This document shows positions 12,601-22,873 of a stretch of DNA of 64,000 nt, piece after piece (the stretch's first letter is position 1; each line of letters begins with the position of its first letter). Under the pieces are notes generated by a model. It saw nothing but the letters and a program-made list of their open reading frames with translations, made no database searches and had not been told where the DNA came from. The DNA lies in assembly GCA_918807975.1 (NCBI GenBank), contig OU964931.1, forward strand, positions 7,264,251-7,328,250, in the 5' to 3' direction. The stretch comes from Aplidium turbinatum. Taxonomy: Eukaryota; Chordata; Ascidiacea; Aplousobranchia; Polyclinidae. The translations under genes were made by a program, and so were the position numbers.

Positions 12601-15199
12601 CTCAAAGATGGTGAAACTGATAGGCAAAGCCCTTCGACCCTTGGAGCGGCGACGAATAAAAGTTTAAACGAAAAAGAAGTGATCTTCAATTCATTTTTAA
12701 TTCTTTTAAGTCTTGAAAAGGATTTCTTTCCTGAGCAGCTGGTAGCCGGATAATGATTCTAGATTTGGGAAGACCATCCGAATTGTTTTGCTGGCATACA
12801 ATTTGATAAAGGTCTGTTGCCTATGAAACAAAACTCGCTCTTCTTTAGGCCTATAGTTTTGTCTCATGTAGGCTAGGCTCATCATCAGTCGTTATCTCCG
12901 CCTGCGGCAGATTGCGCATCAACATGGCTTATTTGTTTCCAAGAGTGGCGATTTTGAGCCAACTCGCCCAGTGTCGTCAAGTGGAGTCCGGTCCATGATT
13001 GAATGTTGTCTTGCCATCGTTTTGGTTGTCTGCCACGTTTTCTTTTTCCTTCTACTTTGCCTTCTGTGCAAACTTTGCTGATTCCGAATTGTGATCTTTT
13101 AGTGTGGCCGAACAGTTTTAAAACTTTTGATTTTATTATTGCTGCAATTGGATGTAGTTTTGTCATAGTTAGAAGATCTTCTATTTTTGTGTGATCAAGT
13201 AGCCTTTTGCTGGTCATGCTTCTCATGATGTGATTTTGGAAGGTAGTGAGTTTTTTCATCGTTGATGATGTCCAATTTACGCATTCTAGATTTACGTTTT
13301 ACCAGTCGTGCTGTACGGTCTAGAATGTAGGCTAGGCTACAACGTGCAAATTTGCCCAAAACTAGTGGGGACGAAAGGAGTGCAAAAAAAATACAGCAGG
13401 CCTAGGTTAAAAATTAGCACATAATTTCCTTAATGAATATTAACGGTCAAGCCATTTGCAAATTAGGCTAACAGTTAAAAATATAGCCTAACCTTTGAGC
13501 TGTGTTATATTTATTTTCTATAAAAAATGAACACACTAGAAATTTAATTTGCATTAGGTTATACGACCTGTTTATGAACAAGCTATCGACTTTATCAGAA
13601 CTGGTTGCCAAAAACTTTCACGTCATTAACGCACAAGGTGAAAGTTTCTAATAATATATTTATTTAAACGTTTTTAAATATTCCCTACGTAGTAACATCT
13701 CAAACTTTGAGGCCCCTATATTTTGAGGTCTTATGTTTCAGCTTTTGTGGTCTAATGGTAAATCCGGCACTGAACCAAACAAGAACAGCAGTTGAAACGT
13801 TTCATAAAATTCATTTCTGATGAATGGACGTAGAAGAACAGCAGCAGACTTTTTTTTTAAGGAATACAAAACTTTATAAAAAGTGCAGAATTTGACCGGG
13901 TTCAATTCAAAGTTGTCTGTAGTTTTGTAAAACTTTCACATCTTTTTTCTTAGACTCTATTTTTGTGAGTTAACTGAAAATTTTAAAACAGCATCAGACT
14001 ACAGTAGATATAGTCAAATCAATTTATTTTGTTTCAACAGTTTGTTTCTTCTTGTACCATTGTTTCTTCTTCCTTACAGGATGCTGAAGATCATAATATC
14101 GGTCGTCGGACCACTCAGCAAGTGTTTTAACTCAGCAAGTACATTTCAGCTACTGCCAAGTCAGAAAATGAGATTTACGTGCTCACACCGGACTTGCTTG
14201 GACACCGCTTGTCAAACTCGATCATTTTGCTGACTTGTGACATGCCAAGTTTCGGCTTGCTCAGTTATTACATTCTCAATTTCATCATTTACCAACTTCA
14301 ACCACTTGTTAAAATGTTGCTAGCTCAGTTGTCACTTGCTCAGTTGCCGCTTGCTTAGTTCACAATTGCTGGCTTGTAGAAAACTTATAACATCTGTAAA
14401 TATAAGCTGCTGAGTGCTGATCCATCACTTTCCCATAAAATGGAAAAAAACGGCAAAACTTAAAAGAGTAGCGTGCATGGACCGTCATAAGTCCGTGGCT
14501 AGCACGGCCATGAAACCCAATATTTAAATGGAGCACGAGGAGAAATAAGCAAGCTGAATATCATGTCCACATTCAAACAGTTCATTCAAAGTTGATTCAA
14601 GACACGCATTCGCTTGCAATGAATATGTTTCGGACCAAGGGTCTTCGAGTAGAAAACCTAAGCGACATCTTTATCCTGAGCAGAAGTCACGCGGCTGACT
14701 TTTTAAAGTCACTTTTCTTGTCATTAAGGGAGTTGTGCAAATGCACCAGGCTTGAAAGAATGTTTGCATGCTCTTCTACGCAAGTGTGAAAAAATAAAAG
14801 CAACCTTTATTTTCATCAACAAGTAGTAGGTTATTATGAAAAAAATATTGGTATCTTACCCACAACAAGCATGGCAATTGGCAAGGCTGATACTATAGAA
14901 ACAGCTATGATGAAGCCAACTGCAAAAACAATCATAAAACAATATCAAAAAACGGACAGAATACTATTCAGGATTATGAGAATTTCCCTTTTTTAGCTTT
15001 ACAAAAATACGGAAAATGTGCAAGTTTACACACCTGAATTGCACATTGTGGAAGAAGACTTTTTTAAAAAATCATAAGGTCCAGCAGCATCTGCTTTTGC
15101 GCTCCGTAGTTTTTCCTGGAAGGTTTCGTAAGCGGGAGGATTTCTTGCGCTCTCGGCGTGTGTCGTGTCACTCTCAACAAAGGGTTTACTATCAGCCAT
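9607..15199 (-). CDS. TMEM272-like membrane protein, gene B (complete, four exons)
   Basis: Exons on the minus strand: 15199..15034, 14919..14860, 11373..11164 and 9791..9607, giving 206 codons plus TGA. All junctions are GT-AG and phases agree. The start is the ATG opening M-A-D-S-K-P-F-V-E-S. The N-terminal about 55 residues are hydrophilic with P-P-A-Y. Hydrophobic segments lie at about 57-75 (exon 2), 88-109 (FIPIWLVVTG), 128-150 (ending WFIAGNVWIF) and 172-204 (Cys-rich). Exons 3 and 4 match gene A in sequence and splice phase; gene B lacks gene A's Ser/Thr/Pro tail. It is transcribed toward gene A, so the two are convergent. Intron 2 carries a 2.4-kb hAT element and intron 3 a LINE scrap. 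Membrane location is inferred and biochemical role is unknown. Confidence 0.85.
9960..10400 (+). mobile_element. Old LINE reverse-transcriptase fragment
   Basis: One frame reads G-V-S-Q-G-S-C-L-P-P-L-L-F-N-I-Y-I-S-D-M-P, the palm motif that precedes the catalytic YADD in non-LTR retrotransposons. Further similarity to the thumb region follows in broken frames. It lies in intron 3 of TMEM272-like gene B, opposite strand. Heavily decayed; probably Jockey/CR1 type. Confidence 0.7.
10401..10944. other. Intronic sequence, nothing recognised
   Basis: Part of intron 3 of TMEM272-like gene B. A 60-codon plus-strand frame at 10756 has no recognisable domain. Confidence 0.4.
10945..11012 (+). repeat. 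Partial copy of the hairpin element (head only)
   Basis: Shares ACTACAAAAAGTGCTCAAT, GCAGAGCGAATTAAA and TCAAATATAG with the hairpin elements at 22010-22272 and 34658-34907, but lacks the palindromic half. Confidence 0.7.
11944..12238 (-). repeat. SINE-A copy 5 (best full-length copy)
   Basis: On the minus strand it starts with a tRNA-like head: A box TAGCTCAGTGG and B box GGTTCGACTCT. An unrelated body of about 190 bp follows, ending GAGGATAAAGATTC, then a (CCAA)-type tail. This layout defines a tRNA-derived SINE with a Pol III internal promoter. It serves as the reference copy for family A here. Confidence 0.9.
12345..12565 (+). mobile_element. 3' fragment of a Jockey-like LINE (diverged)
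   Basis: Encodes N-A-W-V-W-P-N-R-L-H-T-G-V, an M-H-K-W-R segment and G-L-R-K-L-D-D, aligning in order with the C-terminal end of the LINE at 22874 (AWVRLNRLRTGVGRF, CRWGLAPS, GLKALDD). The zinc-knuckle cysteines are partly kept. Much older than the 22.9-kb and 53-kb copies. Confidence 0.75.
12885..13310 (-). mobile_element. LINE 3' fragment (endonuclease-reverse transcriptase type)
   Basis: The minus-strand frame reads V-N-W-T-S-S-T-M-K-K-L-T-T-F-Q-N-H-I-M-R, then KVLKLFGH and GKRKRGRQPKRWQDNI. These are hallmarks of the C-terminal region of RTE-like ORFs. It ends in a GATGAT-rich 3' tail. It is 5'-truncated, open over about 140 codons, and nested in the hAT element 11405-13772. Confidence 0.8.
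13781..14859. other. Intron 2 of TMEM272-like gene B, nothing else recognised
   Basis: Contains repeated CTCAG(C/T)AAGT / CTTGCTCAGTTG words around 14110-14370, a loose tandem array of short units, but no coding exon. Confidence 0.4.
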
Positions 15200-16604
15200 G
15201 TCACTAGTTGGTTCTTTTTAACGACAGAGCCTAGTTTGTTTTTTTTCTTTGCAAAACAACAAAAATTTATAATTTTACATTTTAAGGTTTAAAATTTAGA
15301 AGGCCTATTAGCCTACTAAATTTTCATTCAGATGTAAGCGTAGCCTAGGCCTAACTGATGATTTTTCAGTGTAGATACTATGTCTAGTTTCATGCATTCT
15401 TCATTTTTGCAAAATTTTGTCTTTTCTGCTTGCATAGTCGAATGCTCCAATGACTCGAGTATGCAGCCTAAGCTAGTGTAACATACATAACTTGTTTATT
15501 TTCTTGAATAGGCTATCCAAAAATCCACTCAAAAGTCTTATGAGATTCCGTATCCTATTTGTCAAACCACACCATTATACCTAAAATATTATTGCGGTTA
15601 CTTATTCTTCAGACTAATGTGCTTTGATGTTGACACTATGCTACTCTCAAGTGTTACTTCAAGATAAAATCGTAAGTTCCTTTGCATTGATTCAAAGCGG
15701 TACTTAAACAGCTGGAGAATGTGGAAAGGCAACTTGGCATCCTTTGATTGTGCATCACGCGATGGAGCAATGCTTCTTCAATTCACAGCGTCTTTGCACT
15801 GTCAAAGTGATTGGCAGTTACCTTATGTTCATTGTAATATTTCTGAAAGGCGCGTTCGTTATGAAAGAAGTATAGAACTATAGAACTCAGATCTCTATAT
15901 GCAATAAAACTTTGTATCACAGAAGTAACCTAAATTACGTGATGACTGCTTTAGTAGACATGGTTAGTTTTTGGGAGTGCAAAAGAATTGATTTCTAAAG
16001 ATGGTCAATTATGCCTAAATACTTTTTCCGACAAGTTTATTATAAAACGTTGGTTTCAGACTTTGCGATTTATATGAAGCAAAAAAAAACAATTTTAGTA
16101 ATTCTCTTGCATGCAACATGCACTGTAAGACATAGGCTATGTCAGTATAAACAATAGACACATTCAGAATAAGATTATACGAGATACATTGTTTGTTTGT
16201 AGTGTTCGTAAAACGATGACAACAAGAAACAATCCGATTTCATGAGCGACGAAATTGAACTATTAGCTGAGATTTCGAAGCGTTTCATAAACATAAAAAA
16301 GGCCTTTCAAGGCCTCAATTGTTTCAAGGCCTTAAAAGAGCCTGTAGTTACACGACAAGAGATTTGAAGCTCACTGATGTTGTTGTGAGGAAGCCTCTTT
16401 TAACATACGAAACGAATTGTCATACACCACTCGAAGACGATGAAAACTAGAACATAAAAATTTAGGCTACTCCATAACCTAGTTGGCTTCCATACATATG
16501 CATAGGCCTACAATACGATCGAAATAAGGTATTTTCACCTAAATAGGCTAGAAAAATTCGGTCAACTAAATTCGGTCAACTAGGTCAATTAGGCTAGAAA
16601 AATT
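15200..16604. other. Upstream region of TMEM272-like gene B, nothing recognised
   Basis: Should include the promoter and 5' UTR of gene B (minus). No TATA box or other element could be assigned. Around 16550-16620 a short GGTCAACTA/ATTCGGTCAACTAA word repeats about three times. Confidence 0.4.
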
Positions 16605-17115
16605 CGAATAACTCGGTCAACAAAATTAAGTTTGGGATTAAAAAGAGACAGATTAGGGATGATATTCAGTTTGAGCCCTTTGCTGGGAAAATACATTGCT
16701 TGGGACTTGCCACAATTAAAGACTATGTCATGTGGTTGAGCATATTTTTCACATACTTTGAGGATAGCCTACTTTTCATGCCAGTAATACTTGGGTAGAG
16801 ACAGCACAAGTCATCACCAAACAATAAATGATTGTTGTTTGAATTACCAATAAAACAACCGGCTTTAATTTTGTTCAGTGTCACCGACAAATCATCCATG
16901 TACACAGAAAAGTGCTCAACACCCCTCCCTGTTGCTCGTAGAAAAGCTACGAGAAAAGTGAGACCTCCATTTTATTTGCATAAGTTGCAGATCATACCAT
17001 TGAACCAATAAACGAATAAAGTACATAAAGTAAATTTCGGTCAATTAATGTTTTGAATAGCTAACTATGGTTGACTCTGTCAAAGGCTTTAGAAGGGTCT
17101 AGAAATAGGCTACTG
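16605..17115 (-). mobile_element. LINE reverse-transcriptase fragment
   Basis: Minus-strand frames read D-P-S-K-A-F-D-R-V-N-H-S, then Y-M-D-D-L-S-V-T-L-N-K-I-K-A-G-C and F-G-D-D-L-C-C (the catalytic FADD-like site with Gly for Ala), then FNCGKSQAMYF. The order is that of the RT palm in CR1/L2-type LINEs. Several frame changes and stops. Confidence 0.8.
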
Positions 17116-17190
17116 CAACACCATACAGAAATAGCCCACTAGAAATACTTTTACCTTGATTCCAGAACTTTTTAGTACATCTATCCTCCA

Positions 17191-18734
17191 CTAATGCTTA
17201 TGCTAGTTAACCTATGGTCGCGACCCAAAGTTGGGTCGCCAGCTTTTTTCCAGTGGGTTGTGAAGAATCTCCAACCAAGTCGAATATAATGAATGTATTG
17301 TCCCAGGTCACCAAAATGGCTAATTATGTGAAGTCTGGTGCCCTGAACACTTTCCTCTTCACACTTCTGTGTCATGAAATGGGAGGCGACCATCTCAATT
17401 TACTCTATTACACGCAAGTGCGTTGGTTGTCGCCTGGAAATATGATTCCAAGGTTGTATGAACTCTGTAAAAAGTTGATGGAATTTCTAACAGAAAATGT
17501 CAAGAAAAAAAAAGTCAGAAAATGATGATTGGGTTTTGCACTTTTGAAGTCTGTGGAATGGATAGCGCAACTGTGTTACTGAACTGATATTTTCGAATGT
17601 TTAAATCTCCTCAATCGAACCTTTTAGGGCAAAGATTCGAACATGATGTTTTATGATTAACTGAACGCGTTTATTCTAGTCTTGCTAAGAGGAAAAATTA
17701 CCAAAGGACGTTTCTCATTGCAACTACAGCTAGGATTCAGTTTCTGGATGAACATCCTGATCCAGGCAAAACAATATTGGCATCATGAGCATATTGACAC
17801 CATGAAAACTCAGTTTGATAGATGTTGACATCAACCTGTTTTTAGTTGTGAGAGTTTGTTTGTTTTATTATCTTTATCCTGCATTGCGGGAAAGCGGACT
17901 TGAGCGCTATGCATCGGTGTACGCCTTCCCACGTAGGTACACCTGACCCACGCTGCAGCCGACGGCAATGTCTGTTTACGGTTGTCTACTCCACTTATAA
18001 CTTAAATTTGGTACTACTGGTACTAAAATACTACTGGTACTTAAATTTGGTACTGGTACTACCCATTACTCGAAATCGATCACTGGGTAGAAGCAATTAT
18101 TGTAAAATTTCTTGCCCAGAAAAACAACAGCAAGTGCAGGTGGCTGGAGTCGAACATGCAGGCTCTCGACTGCGAGCCAACGCGCTAACCACTCGGCCAC
18201 TGCTTCCTTTTCTGCAAGTTTAGAAAAACTTGAAGACCATGATTTTGCACAGGTGGAATTATTGAATCTGAAAAACGATTTTGGAGCAAAGAGATCTTCA
18301 AGTCAAGGCATTGAACGCATTATTTTGCTGAATGTATTAGTCAAATAGTGAGTTGTCGAAAACAGCGTCAAATAGCTGATGCCTTACCCGTCAACTTATC
18401 TCTGCAAGTAGGCATTCTCCTGTTAAAACTGTTGTTGTTAAAATAAAATACAAAAATAGATTAGACATACAAAGCGACATGATCTTGGGTTTGTCCGGCA
18501 CCGAACTACGTATCAAATCACTCGTGGACAATAAACAAGCCCAACCGTCTCACTAAAAGGTGCTATGAAATTTGAATATGAAGTATAACGGGAAGACTAT
18601 ATAAAATAAAGTAAATAGTTTCACGTTATACTGTATTTTCATTTTGATCCAGGCAGTCTGTGATCGGGATGGGTGGCGGTTTCATTTCTAATGGTAAAAT
18701 TGTGTAGTGAGTTATAAAAGGTTGAGAAGCACTG
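17191..18734 (+). mobile_element. Charlie/ZBED5-like hAT transposon, SINE-interrupted
   Basis: Near the left end is the GGTCGCGACCC palindrome typical of this family; the right end is GGTTGAGAAGCACTG, identical to the element at 31184-32323. The frame at about 17285-17525 reads N-Y-V-K-S-G-A-L-N, F-L-C-H-E-M-G and Y-T-Q-V-R-W-L-S-P-G-N, the core of Charlie-type transposases. Decayed, with several frame breaks. No matching 8-bp duplication was found, so the left end is approximate. Confidence 0.8.
17862..18208 (-). repeat. SINE-B copy 1 (tRNA-derived)
   Basis: On the minus strand: A box TGGCCGAGTGG, B box GTTCGACTCC, body, and 3' end GCAGGATAAAGATAATAAAAC with a CAAA-type tail. An internal (TACTGG)-type expansion around 18010-18060 is not in copy 2. 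Inserted in the Charlie-like hAT. Confidence 0.9.
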
Positions 18735-18792
18735 TGATAGACCATCTGCTTGATGTTAACTTTTGTCTCATTTACGTTTTTTCACAACCTTG

Positions 18793-19455
18793 ATCAAAAT
18801 CACCAGACACTTCAGTACTCCAAATTATAATTGACAACGAAATTATACAAAAAGTAAAATCTTTTTCATATCTTGGTCTTTTAATAACTGAAGATGGGAG
18901 GTGTGACCATGAAATTCTTAGACGGATAGAAATTGCAAGAACTACATTTGGAAAAATGAAAAATATTTTAACCAATCAACGTTTAAATTTATCAACTCGT
19001 CTCAGGATATTAAAATGCTATATCTGGTCGACCCTATTATACAATTCCGAAACTTGGACAGTGTCACAAAAAATGGAGAAACGGATCGATGCCTTCGAGC
19101 TCTGGACATACAGGCAAATGTTAAAAATTTCATGGAAACAAAAGATCACTAACGATGAAGTACTCTCCAAATTCAATTCAAGCAAAATGCTCTTACAAAC
19201 AATCAAAAGAAGAAAATTGAAGTATTTCGGACACACAATAAGGCAAAATTCCTTACAAAGATCATTAACAGAAGGGAAGATAAACGGTAAAAGAAGTAAA
19301 GGCAGACCAAGAATGATTTGGACAACAAACATCACAAAATGGACAAAATTAACATATGAATGTGCAGTACGCACAGCTCATGGTCGAGAACAATGGCGCA
19401 TTGTATCCAACCCTCCATACGAGGAAGGAACAAAATGATGATGATGATTGATCTA
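18793..19455 (+). mobile_element. LINE 3' fragment (RTE-like ORF C-terminus)
   Basis: One open frame from about 18794 to the stop at 19436-19438 reads V-K-S-F-S-Y-L-G-L-L-I-T-E-D-G, then LLYNSETWTVSQKMEKRIDA and GKRSKGRPRMIW. This is the typical RT thumb and C-terminal region of endonuclease-reverse transcriptase LINEs. The 3' tail is (GAT)n-rich. It starts about 60 bp after the Charlie-like hAT ends. Over 210 codons without a stop suggests it is not ancient. Confidence 0.85.
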
Positions 19456-19480
19456 ACCAAGAAAGAAACCAAATAGAAGT

Positions 19481-19626
19481 TTAGTCTTGCCTTCTTCGGG
19501 CTTTATTCCCGCCTGTGTAGTCCTCCAGATAGTTGTTAGCAGCGTAATTTCCTCTCACTGTTTCAAGACACTCTGCAACACTTTTGAAGAGGCTTAGATT
19601 ACCACCATCAAAATGGACGCAAAAAA
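19481..19626 (-). CDS. Possible terminal coding exon of an unrecognised gene
   Basis: A minus-strand stretch after an ACAG acceptor stays open for 47 codons to TAA, reading F-C-V-H-F-D-G-G-N-L-S-L-F-K-S-V-A-E-C-L-E and ending GGNKARRRQD. Composition is protein-like, unlike neighbouring frames. No homologue is recognised and no upstream exon was found between here and the HMGB gene. It could be a chance frame. Confidence 0.3.
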
Positions 19627-19639
19627 CTGTCATTTCTCA

Positions 19640-21108
19640 GGTAAAACCTCAGCTGTACAATTAAGTTTCGTATTACAGTATTGCCATCTAGGATAAACGC
19701 GCCTAATAGGCCAACTTGCAGTTATAGTACAAGCTGTGGGGTCTGACCGTTTCATTTTTGTAATCCCTAAGTTTTACAAATTTGCAACTTTCTTTTACCT
19801 TTCTTGCAATCTACGATTGAGATTTCAAAACGGAGTTTGAATGACTTTCGAATAGCAGTTCTTAAAAACTCAAATAATGCTTTTGTTTCAAGCTGGAACC
19901 GTAGTATGTCGTTGCAAGACAACTTTTATTAATAAAACTTTTCGTTCAATATCACATACGCCGCAATGACAAAAAACATCACTCTGAAAAGTTGAATAGA
20001 ACCACTGATGGTTTCTATTTGAATCGGTGTCTTGGTATGGACCGGATTACGAAGAGATGTTTCAACACCGGTTACAGATCAACGAGCAAGAACCAAAAAG
20101 ACAACAATTGGGGAGGTTTCTTAAATAACACCATCGTGACGACAGTTTTCAAAACCGTCATCTTACGCTATATAGGTGGACAGCATACCACTGAATTGAA
20201 AGCGGAGTTATGTGATATTTCAATAGCTCTTTCTCAAATGCTGTGATTTCTACCATAGGCCTACAAACGTTTTAGAGTCACATTTGATATTAAGTGGTAA
20301 CTATGGCAAAATACGGATAGATCAAAATTCCTTGGCTGAAAAATACCCAAGTAAGGAGATGTACTAATGGTTCAAAATACAGATTTTGGTTGATTTTTTA
20401 AGCTCAACGAAAAACGGCGCAAATGGGCAGTGACATACAACGAACATAACCCAACAACATGGAGATAGAAATGGTGAGTCTTGCACTAATTGTTATGCAA
20501 AACTGACGCAAAAAAACAAAACTAGCAAACTATGTGAATGCATTGCGAATAGTTTGAAAGCAAACACCGCAGCTTACAGCGGCCCAAGTTGAGTCGATTA
20601 GAAAACTGTAACGGATTGGTCTTTTAAGTTAAAAGCAACCAGCTCAAGTGGTGCTCACCTATTTGTGCAACAGGTCGTATGTACAGCAAGACGTAAACTT
20701 ATAAACAAAAGAAAACCAAGACCAAACGTAAACCTGCGGAGCATCTGCGCATTTAAGATTTATGGCAAATGTTACGATGGCAAAAACAGCAAACAGTTGT
20801 TTGCAATTGGCAAATCATCAGACTTTTCTTGATTCAGTGTGGAAGTAATGGTCTACTGATCGTGAGTACTTTTGGCAACACAACAAAAATACGAGAAGCA
20901 ATCCACAAGAACAACTAACTTATTAATCGCAACACAAAATCTTTTAAAAATGTGCGCATTGCAACAGAAAATTAAGCCGCAGAAATGGATTAAAAGTAAG
21001 GTTATATAAGAATGAAAAACCATCAGTTTTTTTGCAATTGCTGCTGAATGCATAAGTAGGTACAGCAATGCTACCAATTGTCTAACAAGACATGTCTTAT
21101 TTAACCAT
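19640..21108. other. Spacer downstream of HMGB, nothing recognised
   Basis: Includes the probable HMGB 3' UTR at its right end (21108 downward). An 84-codon plus-strand frame at 19992 has no recognisable domain. Confidence 0.4.
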
Positions 21109-22600
21109 TTAATCGCTTTCGCTTTCACTCTCGCTTGAATCAGATGACGATACGGGTTCTGGCTTTTTGCTATTTGAACTTTTTGCTCCGTCCTGTTGGG
21201 CATGATACTTTGCCATTTCCTGTGGAATTTATTACGTTTATATTACACATATTCTCACAATTACACTTAATGTTGCCATAAGTCATGTTATTATAAATTT
21301 TCTCATCCAAAAGAAGTGCAATGTTGAGGTTAAGTAGCTCAAACGAATATTGTAACATTTAAAATTGAAAAAAATATCTTAGAAGAATGATAAAGAGCAC
21401 CTTGCTTCTGTTGATATATGATGTACAATGTACTTGTACATTTGTACAACCCTAACATTTAACACAATTACTCACCTTGTTGTATTTTTCTTTTTCAATT
21501 TCATTCAGCTCTGCATATTTGCGTTTAGTTTCTGGTGATGCACTAGCCCATTTTTTACCAAGAGCCTTTGCAATATCACCAACAGTCCAAGCAGGATTTT
21601 CAGTTTTAACAGCTCCTCTACGATCAGCGGAAAAAAGAAAAAATGCTGACCTAAACAAAATTACATTGAAAGAATGATTAAGATACTTTTGTATTTAAAC
21701 ATAATATATTGTATGCATAAGAGGCTACTGCTGAAGTTATGCCAGTGCCTTAAAATCTCCAAAAACAACAGAGGTTAATGACCATGAAAACGCCAATAAT
21801 TTAAACTATTAGCATGTGCATACTGAGGTCTTTTTGGTGCATTTGGATCCTTCTTTCGCTTTTTGCTCTTTTTCCCATCACCAGCCATTGGAACATAGTT
21901 TTTCATTTCCCGTTCATATCGAAGTCGGTCTTTTTCTGCCATGTCATTAAATGTCTTTTTTTCTTTGTCATTCATAGGCTAAAAATAAAAACACATGGAT
22001 AGTTTTTTTAAATCAAATATAGTTATTACTATCTGAAGCCTTTACAAATTGTTTCACCTAACGGATCATCAGAAGGTCTTATTCAAATAGCAGAAGGTCT
22101 TATTCAAATAGAATCTTATTCTATTTGAATAAGACCTTCTGATGATCCGTTAGGTGAAACAATTTGTAAAGGCTTCAGATAGTAATAACTATATTTGATT
22201 TAATTTGCTCTGCTTTGCTTTTTTGCTTAGCATTGAGCACTTTTTTGTAGTATTGATAGTTTTCATTGTTTTGGATAGTTTTTTATGTATATAAAATGAA
22301 ATTTACATACCTCAAATCCTTTTGGTCATACTTACGCAGAATACCTAAACTATAAAAAATGGAAAGTTTTCTACAATTTTACACATATGTGAAAAATAGT
22401 AAAAAGTATTCATCCTTTATACATGTAAAATATAACAAACCACAAACCTTCCACCTTTTGGCACACTTTCTAGAAAACTCAGCGAAAACGACTTGTTCTG
22501 TAGGATGCTTCCGTTTGTGTTCTTCTCGACATGTTTGGACAAAATATGCATAACCAGTCATTCGCCCTCGAGGCTTATTGGGGTCTTTCTTTCCGGGCAT
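21109..22600 (-). CDS. HMGB: HMGB-type high mobility group protein (two HMG boxes)
   Basis: Exons: 22600..22448, 21978..21824, 21650..21476 and 21219..21109; 197 codons plus TAA, with consistent phases and GT-AG junctions. The protein starts [20 protein letters not shown]. Box A spans about 8-80 ([27 protein letters not shown]). A basic linker ([16 protein letters not shown]) follows, then box B at about 96-164 ([32 protein letters not shown]). The C-terminus is a short Ser/Glu/Asp tail ending [12 protein letters not shown] proteins bind and bend DNA without sequence specificity in chromatin; the acidic tail modulates binding. Here the tail alternates Ser with acidic residues, so it could be phosphorylated (inference). 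Intron 1 contains a 263-bp hairpin element. Confidence 0.95.
22010..22272 (-). repeat. Hairpin element copy 1 (in HMGB intron 1)
   Basis: An almost perfect palindrome (22008-22203, arms of roughly 85-90 bases, with a 21-bp internal duplication near the centre) is joined to a non-palindromic 69-bp head at 22204-22272. Direct repeats GGATAGTTTTTT flank it (21997-22009 and 22273-22284). The same layout with different flanks occurs at 34658-34907. No coding capacity and no tRNA boxes. Confidence 0.85.
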
Positions 22601-22873
22601 CTTAACTCATCAAACTTTCACTAATAAACTATCAGTTCTAAAAAGACATTGTATTGGAAATGCATTATTCGTTAAAAATTAAATTACAATCCAAAAGGAT
22701 AAACCTTGTCGATTGCCATATTGGTATTATGAAATTTGCTGAGCAAAGTATCAAACAGACAGCTGGAACTAGAAGCAGCGTTACATTATTCAGTTATTAC
22801 GTTAACTGCTATCATTTACCATGTTATCAATAGCTTGCCAAGGCTTCACTTGCTGATGATGTTGAACCAACAT
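22601..22873. other. HMGB upstream region
   Basis: Between the HMGB start codon and the LINE copy; it should hold the HMGB 5' UTR and core promoter, but no element is assignable. Confidence 0.4.

Larger units (their letters stand above)
11405..13772. mobile_element. hAT-type transposon with nested repeats
   Basis: Ends CAGGGCCGGATTTA / TAAATCCGGCACTG, flanked by the perfect 8-bp duplication AACCAAAC (11397-11404, 13773-13780). It has no readable transposase of its own; inside are a SINE-A copy and two LINE fragments. It sits in intron 2 of TMEM272-like gene B. A related, damaged copy lies at about 61840-62683. Confidence 0.88.
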
